This document shows positions 56,809 to 64,000 of a stretch of 64,000 bases of DNA, in pieces; position 1 is the first letter of the stretch; every line of letters begins with the position of its first letter. The notes beneath the pieces are model-generated. The model searched no databases and was not told the origin of the DNA. It saw only the letters and a program-made list of their open reading frames with translations. The position numbers and the translations under genes are program-made. The DNA lies in NCBI GenBank assembly GCA_050031985.1, contig JBNAIG010000034.1, positions 1 to 64,000 on the forward strand. Direction: 5' to 3'. Source of the DNA: SZUA-368 sp028533045 (GTDB taxonomy: Bacteria; Spirochaetota; Spirochaetia; DSM-2461).

Positions 56809-58120
56809 TTTTTCTTATTTCTCCCTTTCCTACCCGGAACATCTGGACTAGAGGCAGATGGGCCGGACAAACGTAAGCGCAGGAACCGCACTCAACACAA
56901 TCCATCAATCTTTCCTTTGAAGCATCTTCTACCATTTCAAAGTCCAGGAATTTATATAGCTTGGTCGGATTCAGTCCCATAGGACAGGCGGCCACACATT
57001 TACCGCAGGACAGACAGGGCGTGATTTTACTCTTCTTAATGTCCCTGTCGGTAAGGGCGATAACCCCGGAAGTTCCCTTGGTGACCGGTGTATCCAGATC
57101 AAAAAAGGTAAAACCCATCATGGGACCGCCAGAGATAATCTTTACCGGTTCTTCGGAGAAACCGCCGCACTCTTCGATCAGTTCCCGAATAGAGGTTCCC
57201 ACACGTACTTTAAATACGCCGGGATTCTTTATGGCACTACCGGAAACGGTAACAAGCCTCTCTACAAGGGGTTTGTTATAAACGACCGCTTCATAGATGG
57301 CAAAACAGGTTCCCACATTGGCATTAATAACGCCCACTTCCAGGGGAAGCTTACCGGAGGGAACTTCCCGACCGGTAATAGCCTTAATAAGGCTTTTTTC
57401 CGCACCCTGGGGATATTTAACCTTAAGAGGGGCTACTTCGATATTCAGGCCTTTCTCTTTAATTTTCTCTTCGAGAAGACGGGCGGCATCCATCTTGTTT
57501 GCTTCAATCCCGATGATAATTTTCTCGGGGCTAAGCAGCTTCCGGGCGATTTCGATTCCTTCCAGAATTTCATCGGCCTGAGTCAACATCAACTTATGGT
57601 CGGAGGTAAGAAAGGGCTCACACTCAACGGCGTTAATAATGAAATATTCACAGGTCTTACCTTCGGGAAGGGACATTTTTACGTGGGTGGGGAAGGTTGC
57701 TCCTCCCATACCGACGATACCATTGTCACTGATGCGGGTACGAATCACATCATTGTCCATGGTTTTCCAGTCCTCTTTTTCCGTTTCCTTACCCAGACGG
57801 GAAAATTCACCGGAAAGCTCAATGGCTACGGCCTGAGACTTCATACCGTTGGGTAAGAAGATTTCCTTGATTTCCTTGACTGTCCCGGGAACGGATGTAT
57901 GGATATTGGCAGAAACAAAGCCAGTGGCTTTTCCAATGATATCCTCTTCCTGAACCGTATCTCCCGGTTTAACAAGACATTCTGCGGGAGCCCCGATATG
58001 CTGTGACAGGGGAATCACAGCGACGGGAGGCAGAGCGGCAGTACGGATATCTTTCGACTCTGTCAATCCCTTTCCCCCCGGAGGATGAATTCCTCTGGGA
58101 AATGTGGCTAACGATCTCAT
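56795..58120 (-). CDS. rnfC: Rnf complex subunit C (NADH-binding, two 4Fe-4S)
   Basis: 441 residues, the shorter RnfC form without the long repetitive C-terminus of enterobacteria. FMN/NADH-binding core (GMGGATFPTHVKMSLPEGK, NAVECEPFLTSD, GGPMMGF) and two clusters CLSCGKCVAACPMGLNP and CVECGSCAYVCPAHLP. It is the NAD+-reducing end. The start overlaps the upstream membrane-protein gene by 4 nt (ATGA). Confidence 0.96.
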   Translation of the reverse strand: MRSLATFPRGIHPPGGKGLTESKDIRTAALPPVAVIPLSQHIGAPAECLVKPGDTVQEEDIIGKATGFVSANIHTSVPGTVKEIKEIFLPNGMKSQAVAIELSGEFSRLGKETEKEDWKTMDNDVIRTRISDNGIVGMGGATFPTHVKMSLPEGKTCEYFIINAVECEPFLTSDHKLMLTQADEILEGIEIARKLLSPEKIIIGIEANKMDAARLLEEKIKEKGLNIEVAPLKVKYPQGAEKSLIKAITGREVPSGKLPLEVGVINANVGTCFAIYEAVVYNKPLVERLVTVSGSAIKNPGVFKVRVGTSIRELIEECGGFSEEPVKIISGGPMMGFTFFDLDTPVTKGTSGVIALTDRDIKKSKITPCLSCGKCVAACPMGLNPTKLYKFLDFEMVEDASKERLMDCVECGSCAYVCPAHLPLVQMFRVGKGEIRKNARK

Positions 58121-59508
58121 GCGACTTCACGACCTCTTTTAATAATTTGGAATGATTTTTTCTGTTTACTGCGGTCCCTCCAGTACGGGAGGAACATTTT
58201 AGACATAAAAAACAAAACTATTATAGCAAATATACTATATTTGTCAAAGTTAAACTTTATTTTTACATAAAGTCCCTCTTTCGCCTCCCCAAGAACCAGG
58301 GAGTCGGCAAAGCCCTCCCCGTAGGAGGAGCGGGTTTCATTCATCCAGGAAGGAGAGAATTCCGCTTTAATTTCCCTTGTCTCGACGATTTCTCCCGTTT
58401 CATCGTTCCGGGAATAATGAAGAAGCTCCAGAGGGGACTCATCGCCCCAAACAGGACTATAAAGGATGTTCTCCTGGTAAAAGATGTGATGGAAAAAATC
58501 TTTTTTTCCGGGAATAAGCTCATCCAGATGGTTTTCACTACTGAAAACAAAAAAAAGAGGAAGAGCCAAAAGCAGTACGGGAAGGGAAAAATCTCTTCGA
58601 AAGGCCCTCTCCACAGCAGGCTGGGGAACGGGAGGAATCTTAGCGGAAAAATAGGCGGGGGCAAAAAGATCGTGTTCCGTCCTTCTCCAGTTAAGAGAAA
58701 ATCGGGGTTGGGAAAATTGTCTTATTTTTCCCGGTTTTCTCCGGGAAGAAGAAAATTCCTCTTTGACAAAGAATCCCAAAAGAAGAGACAGGAGAAGAAA
58801 CCCCATAAAGAGGGCCGCCCCACCGGAGAAAGTAAAAATCAGACTAATAAGAATAAGAGTCAAACCGTAGGGCAGCATGCAGAAAAAATCATTCCAATTT
58901 TCCCAAAACATAATCTCCCAATAAATGACAAGGGGAACAAAAAGCACCCATCCTTCTTGGGAGAGCAGAAGACAGGGAAGCCAGAGAGCCTGAAGAGTAA
59001 GGGGAACCAGACTCGCTTTTCCATAACGATAAACATTAAAAAGTCCCAAGGCAAGATACAGAAGCGGCCCCATCCACAGAAGAAAAGGCCGGGGGACTTG
59101 TTCCCATTCAATATTTTTCCCCAGCGATCTCACGATAAAAAAGAGGGAACGGAGAGAATTATCGCTGTAAAAAAATATCCGATTCCCCCGGTCTGTCATA
59201 AAAAGCTCTTCCAAAGTCGAAAGGTAGGGATCTCTTCTTCTGTCAGTCTCCATCAGGTGGTCGGCCAAATCGGCAAGAGAAACAGTTTTAAGAGAGCTAT
59301 AATCAGTATAAACCACCGGTGAAGAGGAGGAATAAACTGAATCAATCCCTTTTTCCTTAAGAAGACCGACGACCCTCCCCTCTTCGTTTTTCTCAACCAA
59401 AAGAGAATAGTACTCACCCTGCTTCTGGTGAAAGAGAAGACTTGCGAGGAGAGATAATACTATAACGGCCCCAAAGCCCACAAAAGGATTATACCGGGGG
59501 ATTCTCAT
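58117..59508 (-). CDS. Membrane protein of unknown function in the Rnf operon
   Basis: 463 residues, not recognised. One N-terminal membrane helix (about 9-26), a soluble segment of about 110 residues, a cluster of about five helices (about 141-255), a soluble loop, a helix near 300-316, a further extracytoplasmic segment (about 320-430) and a last helix (about 433-450) followed by a basic tail. It has no metal or cofactor motif and no known family resemblance. Overlaps both neighbours by 4 nt, so it is made with rnfC. A role in Rnf assembly or in the ion circuit is only a guess. Confidence 0.7.
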   Translation of the reverse strand: MRIPRYNPFVGFGAVIVLSLLASLLFHQKQGEYYSLLVEKNEEGRVVGLLKEKGIDSVYSSSSPVVYTDYSSLKTVSLADLADHLMETDRRRDPYLSTLEELFMTDRGNRIFFYSDNSLRSLFFIVRSLGKNIEWEQVPRPFLLWMGPLLYLALGLFNVYRYGKASLVPLTLQALWLPCLLLSQEGWVLFVPLVIYWEIMFWENWNDFFCMLPYGLTLILISLIFTFSGGAALFMGFLLLSLLLGFFVKEEFSSSRRKPGKIRQFSQPRFSLNWRRTEHDLFAPAYFSAKIPPVPQPAVERAFRRDFSLPVLLLALPLFFVFSSENHLDELIPGKKDFFHHIFYQENILYSPVWGDESPLELLHYSRNDETGEIVETREIKAEFSPSWMNETRSSYGEGFADSLVLGEAKEGLYVKIKFNFDKYSIFAIIVLFFMSKMFLPYWRDRSKQKKSFQIIKRGREVA

Positions 59509-60884
59509 ATTAATTTTGCCTTTTTCAAGAACCGGACAAACAGATCAAAAAGAATAGGGTCCAGTTTCAGATCTTCATCAATCATGGTCTTTCGCATAAA
59601 CACCAGGGCTTCACCGGGAGACATGGGATCTTTATACAGCCTGTCCTTATCGGTCAGGGCGTCATAAACATCCACAATTTCCAATATTTTTGCCGGGAAG
59701 TAAGCCACACTTTTAAAGGAACTGATATCTTCATAATTATGGGTAAAAATAGAGTCAAAACGATGGTTTCTCACCTTTTCGCTATACTCGGTAAAATTAT
59801 CCCGGAAAACACCGTATCCGCCTTTATGGCCGTAATACTCATGATGAAGCCCGGCAACATATGCAATGGATTGCCGGTAGGAAGTTTTCTTCATAAGCAT
59901 AAAATACCCGTCAAAGGCATGATTTTCGATAATGAGTCGATTATATTCCCCGGAGCCGTCAAAGTAAAGCAGATTTCTTCTTTTTCCCAAATCATGCAAC
60001 AATATTCCCAACATCATCTCTTCCATCTTTTTCCCTTTGAAACTGGGAGGGGACTTCATAATTATGGATTTATCGAATTGCTTAAAATTGTATCTCTCTT
60101 TCAGAGGTTCATAAAAAGGCAAATAGGCGGATAGACGGCTCTGAAGTCTTTGGTACAGCCCGGCATACTCAAATTCATGGCGAAGTTCATCAAGGAATCG
60201 AATGGAAAGGATAAAGACCCGGTTCATATGGCGCGAAGTGGCCCCGGCGGTTTTATCGGTAATAATTTCCGCCGTCTGATTCAGATTATAATTTCTTGAA
60301 AGAGCCCGGATGAAACTCCCCATGAGTTCACCGGTTTTTTCCGTAATCTGAAGCATTTGCCGTTGTGACGCCAGATTATCCTCATCGGCCATCTCCTCCA
60401 GGGAAACCTTGTTTATCACAGTAGAATAGATAGCCGCATCGGCCATAAGAGAGGCGATATCGTGGGAAGAGACACGGGGACGGTCCAGGGCTTCGTCAAG
60501 ATTGTTAATGGCGTGGACAATACGCTCTTTTCGAACATCCAAAGGCATGTCGACGACTTCATCATACTCATTCCCATAACCGGAAACTTCCGGTTCAACA
60601 GGCCTGTCCTTGAGGCTGATTTGATCTATCTCCCCTGTCAACAGGCGTCGGTTTTTATCAAGAATGACAATAAGATTATGCCTGTCTTCCTCGCTCATGA
60701 GAAAGTCCCACCCGGGGCTCTCCCAGAAGCGTTCGTTATTCCTATAGAGAGCGGAAAAACGGGTATGCCGCTCCTTCCCTGTACTTTTACTACGACATAA
60801 GATGAGAATATCCTGTTCTTTGAGAATCTCCAGAAAGTCGGAGTCTCGAACAATAAAACTGGCAAAGGAAACGGTTTCGTTCAC
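59505..60884 (-). CDS. HD-GYP-like phosphohydrolase with degenerate GYP motif
   Basis: 459 residues from a GTG with GGAAG upstream. The C-terminal half (about 200-459) is an HD domain: LGILLHDLGKRR with the metal-binding HD, GLHHEYYGHKGGYG where HD-GYP proteins have HHExxDGxGYP, and VDVYDALTDKDRLYKDPMSPGEAL. Most of the HD-GYP fold is present but the GYP triplet reads GYG and the Asp-Gly is shifted. It could act on cyclic di-GMP or another phosphate, or bind only. The N-terminal 200 residues are unknown. It lies 4 nt after the permease. Confidence 0.75.
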   Translation of the reverse strand: MNETVSFASFIVRDSDFLEILKEQDILILCRSKSTGKERHTRFSALYRNNERFWESPGWDFLMSEEDRHNLIVILDKNRRLLTGEIDQISLKDRPVEPEVSGYGNEYDEVVDMPLDVRKERIVHAINNLDEALDRPRVSSHDIASLMADAAIYSTVINKVSLEEMADEDNLASQRQMLQITEKTGELMGSFIRALSRNYNLNQTAEIITDKTAGATSRHMNRVFILSIRFLDELRHEFEYAGLYQRLQSRLSAYLPFYEPLKERYNFKQFDKSIIMKSPPSFKGKKMEEMMLGILLHDLGKRRNLLYFDGSGEYNRLIIENHAFDGYFMLMKKTSYRQSIAYVAGLHHEYYGHKGGYGVFRDNFTEYSEKVRNHRFDSIFTHNYEDISSFKSVAYFPAKILEIVDVYDALTDKDRLYKDPMSPGEALVFMRKTMIDEDLKLDPILFDLFVRFLKKAKLI

Positions 60885-60887
60885 GTA

Positions 60888-63170
60888 TTAATCTTCCGTC
60901 AGGCTAATAGCCCTGATGCTTCGAATAAAAAGGATAGGAGGCAGCTGCCTGTATCGTCCTATCTCTTTACTAAAAAAGTACTCGTTAAAGCGAAAAATAC
61001 TTTTGTTATTTTCTACATAATTCCCCGGGATACCCATCATGATGAGAGAGGCATCGGAAGATTCGTCGGAAAGTATATCCGTAAAGGGCTCTTCCCTAAA
61101 AGGAAGGATTTTAATTTCACCGTTGATACGGGCCCGGACAAAGAGATCATTCAACTCACGCTCTGCCTTTTCCGTATCTTCCCCGGAACCGACCATACGA
61201 AGGATACGGATATCATATCGCTCTTCCTTTAGCTTAATCCCCTCATTGATGATGTAGGCCAGAAGGGCCATAAAGTTCCCGTTCCGTTCTCCCCTCCACC
61301 AAATATCGAGCCTCTTTCCCTTGGCTCTTACCATACGGCTGTCTACGGTAGAGTCGAGTCCCTTGTAGAGAAGAATGTTTTTATTTCTCTCCGTGGCCCC
61401 ATTCAGGATTTTTACGGAATCGACCTTTTCATTGTATTCGAGAAGGACCGTATTGGCTTCCAGTCCGCTCATTTCGGCAGCCTGGATAATCGTAAGGATA
61501 GCTTCTGTGGGATGGGCCGTTTCGATGAGAGACATTCCTTTACTCTCTTCCCCGGAAGGAACCACGTCAAACTTTTTGGGAGAGATGAGACAGTTGGTAC
61601 TTACCAGTCCCTGATAGGAGGAAATACTTCTCACGATTTCATCCATATCCTTCCACCAGGCTTCTTCCGTACCGTAGCAGACAGTCTGTAGAACGGGCCG
61701 CCAGTTTCTTGTCCCCTGTACAATGGTTCGAATTCGTCTGAGTGAACCCCTAATCAGTGTAAAAAGCACGCCCCACCAGACTCCTTCCAGCTTACCCGCC
61801 GATTTGTGCTTTAAAATCAGCCTGAACATAAGATATTGGGAAAGGGTAATAAGAATCCCCACCTGCCAGTTAAAAAGGCAGACCGTGGCAAAACAGGCCA
61901 AAAAGCCAAAAAGAGAAACCGCCCAGTGTCCTTTGAAGGTAGGACGGAAAGAAGGATTCCGGCTAAAACGTTCCAAAAAGGCCGCCAGATTCACCCAGCC
62001 GTACACAACCAGAAAGAGGATACCCACCACTGTGGCAGCCAGGTTGATGCTTCCCATCCAGATAACCCCAAGGCCTACGAAGAAAGTCACCACCACGGCA
62101 AAACGGGGTTCCTCCCCTTCTTTGGTAAAATCCCGTTCCAGGAAATTCAAAAAGTCGGGAAGAATGTTGTCGCGGGCCAAAAACTGAACCGTTCGGGGCC
62201 CGGTCATAAATACACTGAGCGCAGATGAACTGGTCGCAAAAAGGACCCCCAGTAAAATCAGAAGCCCCGGGATATTGGCGGGAAAAGCTTTCCCCAGTCC
62301 CAAAAGGTCCGTAAGCAGCACACCATAGGGAATTCCTTCATTATATCCTTGGATGAGAACGGACCGGTCCATACCGGCAAATATATAGGTGACAACCACA
62401 TATACGGCCATGGTTATAAGTATGGCCAAAAAAGTTCCTCGCACAATACTTTTCCCGGGAGTTTTAAGATCTCCGCTCATACCGATTCCCGTACTAATTC
62501 CCGTAACGGCGGGAAAAAATTGGGTAAAGGAGAGAAAAAAGATCCCCATTGTGAGAGGACGGGAACTAAAAAAGGCCCTATGCCCCGTAAAAAGAGGAGT
62601 TCCCCCGTATTCCAATCCCAGCAAGGGGGAAAAGAAAATGGAGCAGACACTCAGGATAAGAACCACCAGAATAGCCGATTGGATCTTTAAGGTAAAATCG
62701 GCCCCGGCCATGACAACAAGAAAGAACACAAGCAGAAAGACCGATGCCAAAAGCTGCTTCTGCACCAAAAGTGCCTCCGGGGAATCGAGAAGAAAAAGGG
62801 GAATAAAATCGAGCCAGGGAGCGATAATAGGATGGAGCGGTTCGGCAAAACCTATACAGTAAAACCCCACACTCGCCGCCTGGGCCAGATAGAGGGGAAT
62901 CCCAATCGAACCTCCCATAGCCTTTCCCAGGGATTTCTTTGAGAGGGCGTACATCCCCCCCCCTTCGATGCGATTCAAATTGGTAGCGCAGTCGGCCAGG
63001 GAGAAAGCGGTGGAAATGGTTACGGAATGGGCAAGAAGAATAATGAGAACCATGGGAAAAAATCCCAGATCCGCCGTAAGTAAGGGGAGAAGGAGAAAGA
63101 GAACGGTCCCTAGAATTGCCTCTGTTGACGGGACAAAAACCCCTCTGAATGTTCCGAATTTCTTAGCCAT
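60888..63170 (-). CDS. SLC12-type cation-chloride cotransporter-like permease
   Basis: 760 residues from ATG 63170, which follows the -10 box; an in-frame TTG at 63209 is part of the -35 box and so is not used. An APC-superfamily core of about 12 helices (about 10-450; GGGMYALSKKSLGKAMGGSIG in TM3, SLTQFFPAVTGISTG-like segment in TM6) is followed by a soluble C-terminal half of about 280 residues. That part (ANTVLLEYNEKVD, DLFVRARINGEIKILPF) resembles the C-terminal domain of SLC12 cation-chloride cotransporters. Transport of K+, Na+ or Cl- is likely; an amino-acid substrate is the alternative. It heads the Rnf-containing operon. Confidence 0.8.
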   Translation of the reverse strand: MAKKFGTFRGVFVPSTEAILGTVLFLLLPLLTADLGFFPMVLIILLAHSVTISTAFSLADCATNLNRIEGGGMYALSKKSLGKAMGGSIGIPLYLAQAASVGFYCIGFAEPLHPIIAPWLDFIPLFLLDSPEALLVQKQLLASVFLLVFFLVVMAGADFTLKIQSAILVVLILSVCSIFFSPLLGLEYGGTPLFTGHRAFFSSRPLTMGIFFLSFTQFFPAVTGISTGIGMSGDLKTPGKSIVRGTFLAILITMAVYVVVTYIFAGMDRSVLIQGYNEGIPYGVLLTDLLGLGKAFPANIPGLLILLGVLFATSSSALSVFMTGPRTVQFLARDNILPDFLNFLERDFTKEGEEPRFAVVVTFFVGLGVIWMGSINLAATVVGILFLVVYGWVNLAAFLERFSRNPSFRPTFKGHWAVSLFGFLACFATVCLFNWQVGILITLSQYLMFRLILKHKSAGKLEGVWWGVLFTLIRGSLRRIRTIVQGTRNWRPVLQTVCYGTEEAWWKDMDEIVRSISSYQGLVSTNCLISPKKFDVVPSGEESKGMSLIETAHPTEAILTIIQAAEMSGLEANTVLLEYNEKVDSVKILNGATERNKNILLYKGLDSTVDSRMVRAKGKRLDIWWRGERNGNFMALLAYIINEGIKLKEERYDIRILRMVGSGEDTEKAERELNDLFVRARINGEIKILPFREEPFTDILSDESSDASLIMMGIPGNYVENNKSIFRFNEYFFSKEIGRYRQLPPILFIRSIRAISLTED

Positions 63171-63179
63171 AGACGCGGG

Positions 63180-63209
63180 ATTATACCATAGAGAAAGGAG
63201 CCGAGACAA
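63180..63209 (-). promoter_or_regulatory. Promoter of the permease-Rnf operon, near-leaderless type
   Basis: Minus strand: TTGTCT (63204-63209), 18-nt spacer, perfect TATAAT (63180-63185), then 9 nt to the ATG. No Shine-Dalgarno; predicted leader 0-3 nt. Confidence 0.65.
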
Positions 63210-63221
63210 GTTTACCGGCCA

Positions 63222-64000
63222 TTAATTATGTACTAATTCCTCCGCCCGATCCATGAGTTCGGAATAATGAATCAGTCTATCAAACTCAACCAGGCCGGAA
63301 AGGGCTTTGGAAATCAGTTCCACTCCGCCCTCATGGGCGACAGAGACCGAATTCAGCCCCCCCGCCACGACAACGCCGCAGCGCTCATGGGCCACGGGAA
63401 TCCCCAAAAGGCTCTGACCGGGATAACCTATCTCGATAATCCCGCCCATACCGATTTTCTTTAGCTCCTCATTGATGGAAACCACATACTCCCGGCTGCT
63501 GGCAGGGATTTCTCTAAAGCTAGCCCCCACCTGGCCGCTCCCCTCTTCTATAATTCCCGTACAGTTGGTCATACCGCTCTTTATATAGATTTCCAGAGGA
63601 TCCAGACTGGTCCCTTCATACTTAATAATAGCCGTGAATCGTTCCGCCTTGCCATTTACCACTTCCAGAAGCCCCCCGAACAGGGAAACCACCGGTACCC
63701 CGGAAGAGAGCATAATTCCGTTAAGCGTAATGGAACAAACCGTCCCTATTCCCACATAGCCCCGGGGAATAACAGTCTCACCCAAATTCTCCCCTTCCTG
63801 AAACAGGGCGATCATCTCCCCCGTGGAAAAGGCAGACTTCATATAGGGAAGAAACATTTTAACAGCCTTAATCAGTTCCGCTTTTGATACGAGACTCACA
63901 TTGACCAGAACCTTGCCCTCCCCCGTATGGTAGTTATAGGACATGCGGTAGGTCATATCGTCGATGCGGGAAGAGAGGAAGCCGACTTTTTCATAAACGT
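63222..64000 (-). CDS. Bacterial NrpR-type transcriptional regulator, N-terminus cut by window edge
   Basis: A minus-strand gene whose frame is open to base 64000 (VYEKVGFLSSRIDDMTYRMS at the edge), so the start lies outside. What is seen is an NrpR (DUF128) sensor domain: GYVGIGTVCSITLNGIML, PVVSLFGGLLEV, FTAIIKYEGTSLDPLEIYIK, ASFREIPAS, IGYPGQSLLGIPVAHERCG and VVVAGGLNSVSVAHEGG. The edge sequence fits the end of the winged-helix domain. In archaea NrpR represses nitrogen genes and senses 2-oxoglutarate; the target here is unknown. It is directly upstream of the permease-Rnf operon promoter. Confidence 0.75.
   Translation of the reverse strand, partial: VYEKVGFLSSRIDDMTYRMSYNYHTGEGKVLVNVSLVSKAELIKAVKMFLPYMKSAFSTGEMIALFQEGENLGETVIPRGYVGIGTVCSITLNGIMLSSGVPVVSLFGGLLEVVNGKAERFTAIIKYEGTSLDPLEIYIKSGMTNCTGIIEEGSGQVGASFREIPASSREYVVSINEELKKIGMGGIIEIGYPGQSLLGIPVAHERCGVVVAGGLNSVSVAHEGGVELISKALSGLVEFDRLIHYSELMDRAEELVHN

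Overview
The window looks like part of the chromosome of a free-living, probably anaerobic spirochaete. The evidence is (i) the block rplU-prp-rpmA-obg-nadD-yqeK-LCP-rsfS followed by spoVG-rplY-pth-tilS-ftsH, which from memory matches the Borrelia chromosome order; (ii) a FliG paralogue of the spirochaetal second type; (iii) relaxed spirochaete-style lipoprotein signals; and (iv) a complete Rnf (ferredoxin:NAD+ oxidoreductase) operon. Coding density is very high, many start/stop codons overlap, and no rRNA, CRISPR array or prophage is visible.

Layout. 1-264: 5' part of a transposase-like zinc-ribbon gene cut by the window edge, with a hairpin over its ribosome-binding site. 328-13,507 (minus): lepA with its own promoter, then (reading right to left) a run nadC-nadB-ispE-spoVG-tRNA-Gln-rplY-pth-tilS-ftsH, an EF-hand-like TPR protein and an HtrA-like lipoprotein protease. 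13,577-13,828 (plus): an isolated, extremely acidic small protein. 13,829-18,588 (minus): the ribosome/Obg operon and tRNA-Leu. 18,607-22,860: a low-GC beta-helix surface lipoprotein, a palindromic repeat, ttcA and a YbiT-type ABC-F ATPase. 22,866-23,104: remnant of a fumarylacetoacetate-hydrolase gene. 23,132-28,801 (plus): an RND tripartite efflux operon behind a 12-bp inverted repeat. 28,799-35,295: comM, a PfkB kinase, RlpA, an aminotransferase and FliG1. 35,299-41,499: gltBD glutamate synthase with a structured leader. 41,542-50,054: an HPt/PAS signalling protein, lacZ with a divergent AraC regulator, then divergent pyrG and thiI. 50,100-64,000: an Fn3/TPR exported protein, then a long minus-strand operon (cation-chloride-type permease, HD-GYP-like protein, unknown membrane protein, rnfCDGEAB, degenerate GH57 protein), and at the right edge a bacterial NrpR-type regulator.

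Physiology. Rnf couples ferredoxin to NAD+ and an ion gradient; the permease and RND pump could use such gradients. gltBD and the NrpR-like regulator point to 2-oxoglutarate/nitrogen control. lacZ/AraC and the GH57-like gene point to sugar use. NadB, NadC and NadD give NAD synthesis; tilS, ttcA and thiI give tRNA modification (and thiamine).

The most striking global signal is regulatory: at least seven genes (lepA, nadC, ttcA, HPt, pyrG, thiI, permease) have a promoter whose -10 box lies only 6-9 nt before the start codon and no Shine-Dalgarno, predicting leaderless mRNAs beside ordinary Shine-Dalgarno genes. All functional statements come from reading the sequence and remembered family motifs; no database search was possible.
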